Origin: Ilyonectria destructans
Taxonomy: Eukaryota; Ascomycota; Sordariomycetes; Hypocreales; Nectriaceae
DNA: 64,000 nt
Assembly: GCA_020740775.1 (NCBI GenBank)
Contig: JAHEWK010000011.1
Location: 62,001 to 126,000 of the forward strand
Direction of reading: 5' to 3'
Part shown: piece by piece, positions 31,108 through 41,465 of the stretch
How positions within the stretch are numbered: the stretch's first letter is position 1
Layout: the number at the start of each line of letters is the position of its first letter
Program-made: the position numbers and the translations under genes
Notes under the pieces: model-generated
The model's database searches: none
Seen by the model: the letters and a program-made list of their open reading frames with translations, nothing else
What the model was told of the DNA's origin: nothing

Positions 31108-31863
31108 ATGCATTGCATACAGCTCGCTCTCAGCTACATACCCTTTCAAGGGGTCGATTTCATCGTGGACATGCTTCAAGAATTCACCAATGATCTCCAA
31201 AATTTCCAAGCCACGGAGGAGCTTGTCACTCTCCCTGCAAACATCTTTCCTCTCAGAGACTTTCAATCCAAAGAGGGCGGCGATCCGGTCTATGCCCCAA
31301 AAGACTGCACTCATCTTTTCGTCACACCGCTACATCTCGCAGCCTACCACGGCAAGGATGAGGTTGTCCAACTACTGTCGGCTTTCTGGGAGGCAAACCT
31401 GCATCTAACTATCGGCTCGACTACTCCTCTTTTCCTATCTCTCCTTAACGGGCATTACAGCACGTCAAGGTTGTTGCCGGAGCGTGGTGCTACCCTACGT
31501 GGCAAGTCTTGGGCAAATAGCCTACATGCTGCAGCGAGACAGGGAATGTTGGCCGAGATCCAGGAATTCGTCCGAGTCTACGACATGGACCCAGATTGCG
31601 AAGACGAGGATGGCGCGACACCTGTTGTGTATGCTCTTTATCTGCCGGAGGAGCAAGCTTTGGAGACTATATCCCTCCTTTTTGCTTTGGGAGCGAAGAA
31701 AGATGCCCAGTTAGGAGACAATTACTGCTGGACGTATGCTGATCTCGCCAGGGCTATGAATAAGGGGGGGTTGGCGTCTTGGCTTGAGAGCAGAGCAGAC
31801 GACTCATACGCCTATACGGTCGAATTTGTGCAAGCACAACTTCGAAACATAAATGTGGATTGA
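31108..31863 (+). CDS. Short ankyrin protein, paralogue 1 (251 aa)
   Basis: One exon. The N-terminal 65 residues (ALSYIPFQGVDFIVDMLQEF, then LPANIFPLRDFQS) are shared with the paralogues at 34534 and 43376 and are not ankyrin. About four ankyrin repeats follow (VTPLHLAAYHGKDEVVQLL, TPLFLSLLNGHYSTSRLL, NSLHAAARQGMLAEIQEF, ATPVVYALYLPEEQALETI), then a conserved tail (WTYADLARAMNKGGLASWLE). It is the most diverged of the three. Likely a protein-binding adaptor; partner unknown. Confidence 0.8.
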   Translation: MHCIQLALSYIPFQGVDFIVDMLQEFTNDLQNFQATEELVTLPANIFPLRDFQSKEGGDPVYAPKDCTHLFVTPLHLAAYHGKDEVVQLLSAFWEANLHLTIGSTTPLFLSLLNGHYSTSRLLPERGATLRGKSWANSLHAAARQGMLAEIQEFVRVYDMDPDCEDEDGATPVVYALYLPEEQALETISLLFALGAKKDAQLGDNYCWTYADLARAMNKGGLASWLESRADDSYAYTVEFVQAQLRNINVD

Positions 31864-31882
31864 TAATTTCTCAAAATAGCTA

Positions 31883-32492
31883 CTAGTCTCGTCTCAATTT
31901 CCTCAATAACAGCTCACACACTGCAAGCATTGATCCCGTGATGGCCCCCCAAACCCCAATGATACAGACTGTTGCTATTGCTGTTTTCGACCAGTTCCCG
32001 TCCTGTGCAGTGTATATGTTGATCAGGCTCATCAGGAATGCCACTACCGCATTGAGTAGTCCAGGTCTGATTGCGTCAGACCAATGCTCGAGAAATTCAC
32101 GCATAGACTCACAGAAAGATCCGGTCAACCAGCCAGACGTAGTTTCCCCTGAGCTTCCATGAGACCCAACCAATCCCCGCTCCGCCGACCGAGCAACAGA
32201 GAATCACCACAGCTAGAAGGGACATGTTGCGGATAAAATCTTGCACTTCCCTACCAGCCTGGGACTTGCTTAGCAAGGCAGCGTGACTTAGTGAAGTAAA
32301 GGTTCCCGGCAGTACAACGAAACCAGCAAGAAAGAGCCAATTGGATACGGCTGCGATCATGCAATTGAAGACTGGAACTTCGTGAGCTTCGAGGACCATT
32401 GCGCCATATGAAGATGGCCGTTCAGTGCGTAGGCACTGGCTCGGGTTTGAAGACTCCGTGTTATTGGTTTCCAGTTGTTCCTTGTTTTCCAT
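31883..32492 (-). CDS. Four-TM membrane protein, two exons (187 aa)
   Basis: Model: complement(31883..32066, 32113..32492); the 46-bp intron (GTGAGT ... CAATCAG) restores a continuous FLPGLLNAVVAFL segment. After a 40-residue polar N-terminus there are four hydrophobic segments: MIAAVSNWLFLAGFVVLPG, MSLLAVVILCCSVGGAGIG, PGLLNAVVAFLMSLINIY and IATVCIIGVWGAITGSMLAV, with both ends probably cytosolic. A family of fungal integral membrane proteins has this FVVLPGTFTSL / FLPGLLN pattern, but its function is unknown to me. It is transcribed toward ankyrin paralogue 1, with only 20 bp between the stops. Confidence 0.7.
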
Positions 32493-32976
32493 AGTGAGTG
32501 ACTTTTCGAAAAGGAAGCGTTGTAGTTTTATGTACGAATCATTCAAATGATACATGCCAGTGTATGGTCGAAGCAGGATATGAGGTCTATATAGTCTTGA
32601 ATATGGCATTTCAAGTGTGTACAACAGTCCTGGAGTCGGAGTCAGAAAACGGCACAGCAATAGAGGGTCGAGCGCTAAAAGCTCGGTTGACGGCAACCGG
32701 TAAGGCGAAACGCAAAACTGCTTCACGCCACAGGTAACGCCACAGCCACTGGTTGCAAGCGACATAAAACGCCACAGCTACGCGAAACCGCTTCTCGAAA
32801 CCGCTTCACGCGAGACGGAAAGCCACAGCCACTGCTCCCAAGCGACACAGATCATCACGGCCACGTGCAGGTTGGCGTAGGATGTTGGGACGCGATATAT
32901 AAAGCTGCTTTCGCATCAGAAGCTCCTAGCTTGGCCTGTTCTCACGTTCTACCCAGCCTCTGCCAAGCTGGACGAG
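32493..32976. other. Intergenic with short CCACAGCCACTG repeats
   Basis: Within 32720-32870 the string CGCCACAGCCACTG...CAAGCGACA recurs two or three times, along with CGAAACCGCTTC. A possible TATA box (GATATATAAAGC) sits near 32895 for the gene at 32977. Confidence 0.5.
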
Positions 32977-33771
32977 ATGGAAGATCTCGTAGCCCTGGCC
33001 AAGCGTCTAGCTATTGCCAACGGTGGTGATCCTATGCAGCTTGATAGCGACAAGCTGTGCGACAAAATAGGCGATGCGCCGATTGCCCTTTCTGAGGCCC
33101 TGAGTAGTCATCCACTGAATGACATCGATCCATGGCACCCGCGAGGACTTGAGAGACCCAGCTCCAGAGAAACTCATCGCAGCTGGCGAGGCATATTGGT
33201 TGTTGGTGGGGGGTCACACCGTCCAAATGGACGAGCCCGAAGATGGTTAGACGTTGAGGCCTTGCGCGCGAAACAAAAAGCTCATGTCATTCTGCTTTAT
33301 CATAAACTTCTCGGTACGGATCCTTTGCACTCATTCGCCAAAAACTGCGAGAAGGTAATGGCAGACTGGAACTCGCTTAAAAGCGAGACGGTTCTCCTAA
33401 ATATTGCCTCAAGTTCCGATCCTCGTATCATCCACGCGTTCAAGGTGGTTGACAATGTGATTTCTGGAAGGCAAGGCTCTACTCTGCTTCGCCGACTAGC
33501 CTACGTTCAGCTGATGCGGCTCTTCACTTTCCTGGAGGAAATAATTGGCTTTGAGAGAGAAACGGGGCGAGTAATGCGGGGCCGATATTATCGTGACGCA
33601 AGCGTTGCTCTTGATATATACATGAGCGCTCAGGAGAATACATCAAACCCCGATGATCTACGCCGCGAACTCAGAGAACGCAAACGAGCGGGCAGAAGCT
33701 GGAAAGACCTATCCAAACCATCTCCCCTCTTAGTTCTCATGTACTCGGAGGCTGCAGAATCAGTTATGTAG
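32977..33771 (+). CDS. Hypothetical protein (264 aa), frame anomaly in the middle
   Basis: One open frame from ATG at 32977. The first 45 residues and residues 90-264 look like normal helical protein (VILLYHKLLGTDPLHSFAKN, STLLRRLAYVQLMRLFTFLEE). The segment between about 33128 and 33240 is Arg/Ser/Gly-rich in this frame, while the third frame there reads much better (TREDLRDPAPEKLIAAGEAY, WLLVGGHTVQMDEPED). Either two compensating frameshifts occurred or this is chance. No family recognised; no signal peptide or TM segment. Confidence 0.55.
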   Translation: MEDLVALAKRLAIANGGDPMQLDSDKLCDKIGDAPIALSEALSSHPLNDIDPWHPRGLERPSSRETHRSWRGILVVGGGSHRPNGRARRWLDVEALRAKQKAHVILLYHKLLGTDPLHSFAKNCEKVMADWNSLKSETVLLNIASSSDPRIIHAFKVVDNVISGRQGSTLLRRLAYVQLMRLFTFLEEIIGFERETGRVMRGRYYRDASVALDIYMSAQENTSNPDDLRRELRERKRAGRSWKDLSKPSPLLVLMYSEAAESVM

Positions 33772-33944
33772 GGAAAACCATTCTCGACGAGGTTTATTGA
33801 TGCTGATTATCCCAATTTCTAGAAAGGACTTTAAAAGGACGGATGCGGCGACCTTGCGATTAGTAGCGTCAAAGATCGTGAAGGAATGTCCAGACAACCT
33901 TCTTTCGTGTCTGCGCACATATGACTAGTGGGAGCGAACCCAAT

Positions 33945-34268
33945 GCGGAAGGAACTCAGTTAGAAAGGAACTGAGTGTAGAATGAATAGAAGAAACTTAG
34001 TGCGGAAGGAACCCAGTGTGGAATCGATGGAAACTTGATACGGAAGGAACTGGGTGTGTAATAAATGGAAAAAAGCTTAGCGCAGAAGGAACCCAGTGTG
34101 GAATGAATGGAAGAAACTTGATGCGGAAGGATCCCAATGTGGAATGAATGGAAGAAACTTAATGCGGAAGGAACCCAGTGTGGAATGAATGGAAGAAACT
34201 TGATGCGGAAGGAACCCAGTGTGGAATGAATGGAAGAAACTTGATGCGGAAGGAACCCAGCGTGGGAG
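33945..34268. repeat. 41-bp minisatellite
   Basis: About eight tandem copies of a 41-bp unit (GCGGAAGGAACCCAGTGTGG followed by AATGAATGGAAGAAACTTGAT). The left copies are more diverged than the right ones. It lies between an unknown gene and ankyrin paralogue 2. No coding role. Confidence 0.9.
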
Positions 34269-34533
34269 GGAGTGTGGAAGGAGCTTATGCCCGTAGCGGT
34301 TGTCCGTAGCGGATGCCCCAGCGGTTTGCTGCATCATAATAACTGGTTACTGTCCACTACAGCTTCTACGCGTTATCCTAGCGCTCGTTAGTAGGACAGT
34401 GGTGGGCAAAAGAAGGTCGGGAAGATACCTCACGAGTCGAGAATACCTGGTATCTCTGGCACCGTATTCTTGCTCAAATACATTAATAGAGTAAATGTCA
34501 CCTTAATCATCTAAGCGAAGTACAAGAACAAAG

Positions 34534-35241
34534 CTACTCCAAGTCCAATGTGTGGCTAGAAGAATCATCTGAGACCTCCTCTAGCTTAGCCGCCAGCCAA
34601 TCCTTCCCCATAGACTTAGCAAGGTCAGCGTATGACCATGAATTATCCCCAACCTCAAGATCCTTTCTCGCCCCTAGGTAGAAGAGAAGACAAATAGTCG
34701 CCCACGCCTCCTCTTCTGGTAGCTGCAGAGCGTATACAATAGGTGTCGCCCCACCCTGATCTTCAATATCGGGATCGATATCAAACTCTTGCACAAACTG
34801 TACAATCTCGTTCCTAAGTCCTCTCCTCGCTGCTGCATGGAGGCTCGAGCGTTCCGGCCGGACTCCATGTTCCAAAATCATTCGAGCTAAATGAAGGTGT
34901 CCACAGTAAAGGGCGAGGGAAAGGGCGGTAACGCTATGGCCCTGAGGCTGGTGGTTGACATCGGAGACGCTCAATAGGAGGGCGAGGACGTCTTCTTTCC
35001 CATAAGCAGCGGCAAGGTGCAGCGGACTGACGGAGAGACGTGTACCATCTTGTGGAAGGTAGATTGGCGTGTTTCCGTATGACTGAAAGTCGTCGAGAGG
35101 AAAGATACTGAAGGGAAGGGTTACTTGCTCCTCCGTATTGCTGACACATCGAAGGTCATCGATGAACTTCTGAGCTGAGTAAACAACGAACTCGACACGT
35201 CCAAACGATATATAGTTGAGAAGGGATGGCAGTGAAAACAT
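34534..35241 (-). CDS. Short ankyrin protein, paralogue 2 (235 aa)
   Basis: One exon, ATG at 35241. It shares the N-terminal module (LLNYISFGRVEFVVYSAQKF, LPFSIFPLDDFQS) and the ankyrin series (VSPLHLAAAYGKEDVLALLL, VTALSLALYCGHLHLARMIL, SLHAAARRGLRNEIVQFV, ATPIVYALQLPEEEAWATI) with paralogue 3 at 43376, and a tail WSYADLAKSMGKDWLAAKLE. Paralogues 2 and 3 are clearly closer to each other than to paralogue 1. Opposite strand to both. Confidence 0.8.
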   Translation of the reverse strand: MFSLPSLLNYISFGRVEFVVYSAQKFIDDLRCVSNTEEQVTLPFSIFPLDDFQSYGNTPIYLPQDGTRLSVSPLHLAAAYGKEDVLALLLSVSDVNHQPQGHSVTALSLALYCGHLHLARMILEHGVRPERSSLHAAARRGLRNEIVQFVQEFDIDPDIEDQGGATPIVYALQLPEEEAWATICLLFYLGARKDLEVGDNSWSYADLAKSMGKDWLAAKLEEVSDDSSSHTLDLE

Positions 35242-35309
35242 TGTGGCTGGTTGAAAGTGTCGCTGGTGTTGATGAAGAAGGAAGAAAATGGCGATGGAGT
35301 TCGGGGGGG

Positions 35310-35340
35310 AGAGATCACTTTATATATCTGCTGCCCAGCA
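35310..35340 (-). promoter_or_regulatory. Conserved promoter element of ankyrin paralogue 2
   Basis: Read on the minus strand it is TGCTGGGCAGCAGATATATAAAGTGATCTCT, nearly identical to the element before paralogue 3. It contains a TATA box about 80 bp from the start codon. Confidence 0.6.
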
Positions 35341-35735
35341 CAGGTCACATGAGTTCACTTGAAGCAGACAGGATAGCAAACAAGACGGATAACGTGATCA
35401 ACTTCATTACGGATGCCGCAGCTAGAAAGACAGCTATGGCGAATAACCCAGAAAGACTTCTTGGGCAGGTGGCAGGGTGTACCGGTACGTATGCGGCCCG
35501 GTCGGGCCAAGGAGGAGTGTCCCGCTTGAGGCCTCTTGATAGCAAGGCCCCATGGAAGATGAGCACGTGGATCGTGTTAACTGAAGAGTACTTAAGGAAG
35601 CAAGACCGCTCGTCTTTCTAGAGCTGGAACTTTCTCCTTTCATCGCACAGTCCCCTTTCATCCCAGTCACTCGACTGCCCTCGTCTCGAATACCCTCACT
35701 TCTAACTTGAAGGTCACATCTTTACTTCAGCAATC

Positions 35736-36477
35736 ATGGACTTTACTTATCCTTCAAATGCAGTGGTACGTTAGCGATCGACTCTATTGATGGGTTAGAC
35801 TAATCTCTGGTAGCGGGTGCTGGTTCTTGAACTTGGGCCAGATTATTATGTGGAAATGGTGCTACCGAGAGATCAAACGCTCTACCACGACAGATTGAGG
35901 CAATTTATAGAGTCGAGCTACGGGCTCTTGGTACGATATCTGGCCGCAACGAGCAAGCAGCAGCTGACTCAACCCCTAGCAAAGCCGGATTGTTGAACTC
36001 ACGCCAAAATTTCGCGTGGTTCTACCTGAGAGAAGAGATCACGGGGACTTGATCACGATTCAGGCGCTTCTGAGAGACACAGACGATACCCGAGAGTCAT
36101 GGCGGGTAGCCATTCAGGGCCCACCTTACCTCATGTCCGACATCTGCCGCCGCCTTCGCAACGGAGATGAGTCCGCGGAAACCGCCATCATCTGCCATGC
36201 CACAGGCGAGAAGATGAACTCTTGGTACCGCTGCGATCAGTGCGAGGACCGTGATCCTCTTCTTGGTGGATGCAGGGTCGTCGAGGGCAGCTTCCGCAGT
36301 GCCTGCTCCAACTGCATCTATCGAGGCCGCCAGAAGTCGTGTACCGTACGATATATTGACGACGAGTATCAGCCCTCGAGTGAAAACAGTGTAACGATCA
36401 AGAAGAGGAAATCGTGTACTACAGGAGGGGAAGTGGGAGAGGAGCCAGCACAGAAGAGACTGAGGACTAAGGGATGA
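35736..36477 (+). CDS. DUF3716-like zinc-binding protein, three exons (214 aa)
   Basis: Model: join(35736..35765, 35814..35930, 35980..36477); donors GTACGT and GTACGA, acceptors GGTAG and CCTAG with a CTGACTC branch point; phases all 0. Residues 10-110 contain an N-terminal domain (RVLVLELGPDYYVEMVLP, KFRVVLPERR). The central Cys cluster (CDQC...GGC...ACSNCIYRGRQKSC) fits DUF3716, a fungal family with a C-x2-C...C...C-x2-C-x6-C zinc site. The C-terminus is basic (IKKRKS, AQKRLRTKG), suggesting nuclear location. The role is unknown. The antisense ORF in the Gypsy element (47617) has a similar Cys spacing. Confidence 0.65.
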
Positions 36478-36744
36478 GCGTATGAGCTAAGGGTGACAAG
36501 GTAGATGTAACTATTATACTTGGTAGAATACATGAATGAAGCCATCAATATCTATAAACTTCCTCTCGGGCCGTCGTAGTAATGGCTAGCACTGGCCAGC
36601 ATAAAGCCTCCTACTGTATATATTTCGCCTAGGTGGGTTCTTTTTCCACGCAAACTGGAAGAGCCAGCGTTACTAATAAGGCGGTCTAAGCTGGCAGAAT
36701 ATAAAGGAAAAACCGGTCGGAAAGCACGGATACAGTACACCACA
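36478..36744. other. Spacer downstream of DUF3716 gene
   Basis: No gene is supported. It leads into a decayed captain fragment. Confidence 0.3.
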
Positions 36745-36905
36745 CTTTACCCAGCGACGGTTCCGTGAATTGTAATGGCGTAATTCTGAAGGTGCATTTT
36801 GTGATCCAGGGATAAGTTGCATGGATAACAGTGTAGCGCCATCCGGATAGTAGAGCGGCGATGCGTCTGAAATGATGGAGAAGCAAGGTCGACCATCCAA
36901 TCACG
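36745..36905 (-). pseudogene. Decayed captain (DUF3435) C-terminal zinc finger
   Basis: On the minus strand one frame reads LHCYPCNLSLDHKMHLQNYA then ITIHGT, which matches the end of the intact captain (LYCRLCNLSLDNKMHLQNHA, MRIHGT). The preceding 60 bp still resemble its FRRHH segment at DNA level. The frame is broken upstream and no catalytic part remains nearby. The second Cys pair is kept, but the HxxxxH has lost its first His (N-Y-A). This is a third trace of a captain in the window, in the same orientation as the other two. Confidence 0.7.
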
Positions 36906-38163
36906 TTATGGGAAGGCATCAGTAATCGCGGACACGCTGCTGCTGCCTCCGGTTTAGCGGCACCGCCCAAACGGGCAAAACGCGCTCGCCGCACACCAAC
37001 CTTACCTCAGCAAAGCTCAGACCATTTTTCAAGAGGAGTCTAGCGATATTAGGATTAGCGCTGAAGGTCACGTTACTTGGACGACTCCTCGAGTAAATTT
37101 GGTCGAGAACCTTACCGATTAGGTATAGTGCGGTTCGTTGCCTCAGGCACGGCCAAATGGCCTGAGCTGCTGAGGTAACACCAACCCGACCGCGCATCAC
37201 GTGATTCTCTATATATAAGACATCGACCTCCGACCTGTGAACATGTATCTTTGACCTCTGCTTCTTCCCATGCTCCGCCCATTCGTATCCACGGTTTCGC
37301 CTCTTCTGCAAGCATCGCTGCCTTCAGCCCAGCTCCCCTCGCCCATCCTGCCGCGTCATCGTTCTGCATTGGAATGAATATCTCCTGCTGCTGGGATTGA
37401 CCGACCATCGCGACGCTTGCATCTTCCCCAATGCCGGATTGCGGAGTTGTAGCAGACACGGGTATGAGAAGAATTCTACGATTCATGTTCATCCTATCCC
37501 TTGACACTATTGCCAGCTCTACTCTGCGTTTCTTAGCCGCTTAGCCCCCTCGTAAACCACACAGTACGGATTTGGAGGGTCGACGTGGGGTGGGTCAGAA
37601 AAAAATGGTGTCTCGGAACTTCACCTTCCTCCCTTCATTTTGAGCATGGCAGTGCACACCTCCTTCAAACATTCATCGGTAGTCCTGAAAATATATTGCT
37701 CGATGCCACTACAACCCTGCAAGGGAAAAAAGCTGAGAACTCGAAACTTGAACTTCAAAATCCCGAAACTCATGTTTATGAGAACCCTTGGTAAGTTACA
37801 GCCAATCGCAATAGTGGATACAGCAGTAGCAGCGTCACGGATCTGTCAGAAGGCAGAAGGAGGGTTATGCATTAATGTACCTGTACCTTAGAGGGCATTT
37901 GATACAGTGGTTACAACCTTTGAGAGGAGCCTTGCTTAGCCAACCCACCCACGTAAGTGGCTTTTGTGATCTGGCAGCGGATCGAATTGGTGGCAATGAG
38001 GGGTCTTCTATGGATCAGACGCAAGCTGGCTACACCTCATCCTCATCTTCATTCCTCAATCTATCAGTTTGTGCGGGACGGCCTCGTTCACAAGAGAATG
38101 CCCTCCCGTGCTGCCAGGGATAGAATCGCCCCGCCGCCGGCCGTCGAGACAACCCAGCTCGTC
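36906..38163. other. Spacer of about 1.2 kb, weak minus-strand frames only
   Basis: Minus-strand frames at 36919-37200 and 37112-37500 have moderately protein-like composition, and a TATATATAG lies near 37210, but I could not build a coherent spliced gene. The rest, up to the kinase start, has no supported feature. Confidence 0.3.
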
Positions 38164-41100
38164 ATGAGCAACTCATCGAACCAGCAGAACCAGCAGAACC
38201 ACGAAAACCAGCGAGTCCCCGACCTTGTCCGTGACTCCCGGCTGACAACACGCTTCCTCACCAGCGGCGCGACCCAGCACACCGTCTACCACGTCTCCCT
38301 CCAGTCCTGCCACCGGCGGCCGTCCCGCATCGATGAGACGTGGTACCGGCAGCAAGTGCTCGGCAACGGCAGCTTCGGATGCGTCTGGTTGGAGAGGTGC
38401 GCGTCCGGGCCTGCGGAGGGCAAGCTCCGGGCTGTGAAGGAGATACGCAAGGATCCTTCGCTACCGGTGTCGTACTCGAGAGAACTGGAGGCCATGGCCA
38501 AGTTCTCTCACAAGAGGGTGGGGGCTTTCCCCCTGGCCTTTTTTTGGGGGAACGTTGAAGCTGACTCGCCTCTATTGATTAGTATGCCCACTGCTTCGTT
38601 GAATGCTATGGCTGGTACGAGTCCGAGAACATGGTCTTCATCGCGATGGAGTACATCGAGTACGGCGACCTCCAAAACTACCTGAACCAGCCTTTCTCAG
38701 AGGCCCATGCAAAGGTCATCGCCTCCCAGCTTGTCGAGGGCCTCGGGTACATGCACGAGAACGGTTTCGCTCATCGTGATCTCAAGCCCAAGGTGAGTGG
38801 TGCCGGCGACCACATCGTTCGTCTGCTTCGCCTTTCTCTCTCCTCACCCTCTCTTTCGCACAACTAACTTCACTGCTTCTGTCCGCCGCAGAACATCCTC
38901 GTCTACCAGCCCGGTCCCGACTGGTGGGTCAAGATCGGCGACCTCGGCATCTCCAAGCGCGCCGAGGAGAAGGGCACGGAGCTCAGGACCAAGATCGGCA
39001 CGGAGGGCTACTTCGCCCCCGAGGTCCTCGGCTTCGTCCCCGACTGGAGCTCGTCGTCGTCCGAGGCCTTCTCCTACACCTTCGCCGTTGACATGTGGGC
39101 CCTCGGCGAGGTGCTGTTCCGGATGATTGCCCAGCGTCCTGTCTTCCCGAACCGGCCCGGCCTCGCCAATCATGTCTTCAAGAAGCACCCGTTCCCCGTA
39201 CCGACGCTGAAGGCGGCGGGCGCCAGCGAGGACTGCTGCAACTTCGTCACCGAGTGCATGGCAGCAGACCCAAATTGTCGTCTCAAGGCCTCTGAGGCCG
39301 CTGCGCACCGTTGGATGCAGCCATCTCGGCCGTCATCGCGATCCAGCGGCCGTAGCTCACCGACAAGGTCAGTAGCCATGGCCACAACTAACCTAGGCCT
39401 CGAAGATAGGTAATGCTGACGGCTCGACTCTTCTAGGGGACGCGAAGTGCTACCGCCCGTTCCTGCCAAGGTCCCAATGTGGCCCGCGGCACCATACCCG
39501 CAGCCGGTGGTTCATTTCGAGGACACGGCTGAGTGGAGCACCGCTCCCCAGGACACTCAAAAGGCCCAGAATAGATGGTTAACCTCAATTCCAATCACCG
39601 CCACACACAAGAAACTTCAACAGCCCCAGGTTGAATGGCCACCTACAAGCATACGAGGCACAATCGCCCATTCCAACGGACCTCAAGAACAGCCCAGGGT
39701 TATAAAGCATAGATTTGCCGTTGATACGACCCACGCTCAGCGTGTGAGAGGAGAAACTAGGGAACTTCTGTGGGCCTCGCGGAATGGATATGTCGAGGTC
39801 GTTAAGGCGTTTCTGGAGAAGGGAGCTGACGCTATGGCCGCGGACAAGTACGGATGGACGCCGCTTCACTGGGCCTCGCAGAATGGGCAGTGCGAGGTCG
39901 TCCAGGCGCTTCTGGAAAAGGGAGCCGACGTTGCTGTTATAACTAATGACGGATCAACGCCGCTTCACTTAGCCTCGGAGAATGGACATGTCAAGGTCGT
40001 CCAGGCGCTTCTGGAGAAGGGAGCTGGCGTTGTAGTTGCGGACAAGGACGGATGGACTCCGCTTCACTTGGCCTCGCAGAATGGACATGTCGAAGTCGTT
40101 AAGGCGTTTCTGGAGAAGGGAGCTGACGTTGTGGTTGTGGACAAGGATGGATGGACGCCGCTTCACTGGACCTCGCGGAATGGGCAGTGCGAGGTCGTCC
40201 AGGCGCTTCTGGAAAAGGGAGCCGACGTTGCTGTTATAACTAATGACGGATCAACGCCGCTCCACTTAGCCTCGGAGAATGGACATGTCGAGGTCGTCAA
40301 GGCGCTTCTAGAGAAGGGAGCTGGCGTTGTAGTTGCGGACAAGGACGGATGGACTCCGCTTCACTGGGCCTCGCAGAATGGACATGTCGAAGTCGTTAAG
40401 GCGTTTCTGGAGAAGGGAGCTGACGTTGTGGTTGCGGATAAGGATGGATGGACTCCGCTTCACTGGGCCTCGCAGAATGGACATGTCGAAGTCGTTAAGG
40501 CGTTTCTGGAGAAGGGAGCTGACGTTGTGGTTGCGGACAAGGATGGATGGACGCCGCTTCACTGGACCTCGCGGAATGGGCAGTGCGAGGTCGTCCAGGC
40601 GCTTCTGGAAAAGGGAGCCGACGTTGCTGTTATAACTAATGGCGGATCAACGCCGCTTCACTTAGCCTCGGAGAATGGACATGTCGAGGTCGTCAAGGCG
40701 CTCACGGAAAAGGGAGCCAACGTTGCTGTTATAACTAATAACAGATGGACGCCGCTTCACTCGGCCTCGCGGAATGGGCATGTCGAGGTCGTCAAGGCGC
40801 TTCTGGAGAAGGGAGCCGACGTTGCTGTTATAACTGATGACAGATGGACGCCGCTTCACTCGGCCTCGCGGAATGGATATGTCGAGGTCGTCAAGGCGCT
40901 TCTGGAGAAGGGAGCCGGTATTGCTGTTATAACTAATGACGGATGGACGCCGCTTCACTTGGCCTCGCGGAGTGGACATGTCGAGGTCGTCAAGGCGCTT
41001 CTGGAGAAGGGAGCTGGCGTTGCTGTTATAACTAATGACGGACGGACTCCGCTTCACTTAGCCTCGCGGAATGGACATGTCGAGGTCGTCGAGGCGCTTC

Positions 41101-41222
41101 TGGAGAAGGGAGCCGACGTTATGGTCGCGGACAAGGCCGGAGCAAGGCCGCTTCACTTGGCCTCGCGGAAATGGACACGTCTGGGTCGTCCAGGCGCTTC
41201 TGGAGAAGGGAGTCGACGTTAG
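38164..41222 (+). CDS. Protein kinase fused to near-identical ankyrin repeats (941 aa)
   Basis: Model: join(38164..38517, 38583..38792, 38892..39367, 39437..41222); an in-frame ATG at 38098 could add 22 residues. Kinase motifs are intact: Gly loop LGNGSFG, AVKEI Lys near residue 97, HRDLKPKN at 182-189, DLG in place of DFG, APE in GYFAPEVLG. A linker of about 100 residues follows, then 15 ankyrin repeats from about residue 455, mostly of the type TPLHxASxNGHVEVVKALLEKGA. Repeats 2-4 and 5-7 form a duplicated three-repeat block, and repeat 8 copies 7. In the last repeat an extra A (CGCGGAAATGG near 41168) shifts the frame and ends the protein with SGEGSRR; without it the repeat would continue to about 41271. 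Likely a signalling or recognition protein; ligand unknown. Confidence 0.85.
39840..41165 (+). repeat. 99-bp ankyrin-coding tandem repeat with 297-bp higher-order unit
   Basis: Thirteen or more 99-bp units, many identical over long stretches at DNA level. A three-unit block (about 297 bp) recurs (39865-40160 and 40160-40460, and again in part at 40556). All frames remain open because 99 is a multiple of three, which explains long shadow frames on both strands. The pattern implies recent unequal exchange or slippage. Confidence 0.9.
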
Positions 41223-41465
41223 GGTCGCGGACAAGGCCGGATCGACGACTCATTTTGAGCGGGTATGTTAACCTAAGGGAGAGGAGGCGGAAGGAAGGAC
41301 TGTAGTACTTTTGAGGAGAAAACGATTACTATCGATCTATCTTGAAATCTTTATTATTTCCTGAATTGGAAGAGTGGTAAGGTGGTGGGCTGGCTTTCAT
41401 CATGACCTCTCTGGCAAACGCCGAGACCTTGGTGGGGCCAAGCGGCCGCGTCGTCACGCTCAATA
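41223..41465. other. Spacer between kinase-ankyrin gene and LINE fragment
   Basis: The first 50 bp are the former end of the ankyrin array, now out of frame. No other feature. Confidence 0.4.

Noticed and set aside
33945..34268. Possible CRISPR-like array
   Set aside because: The repeats are directly abutting with no spacers, in a eukaryote; it is a minisatellite.
40036..41057. Long overlapping frames on both strands across the ankyrin repeats
   Set aside because: The 99-bp period keeps every frame open. Only one frame gives ankyrin sequence.
38164..41222. Call of an NLR (the fourth classic Starship auxiliary gene)
   Set aside because: No NACHT or NB-ARC P-loop is present; the N-terminal domain is a protein kinase.
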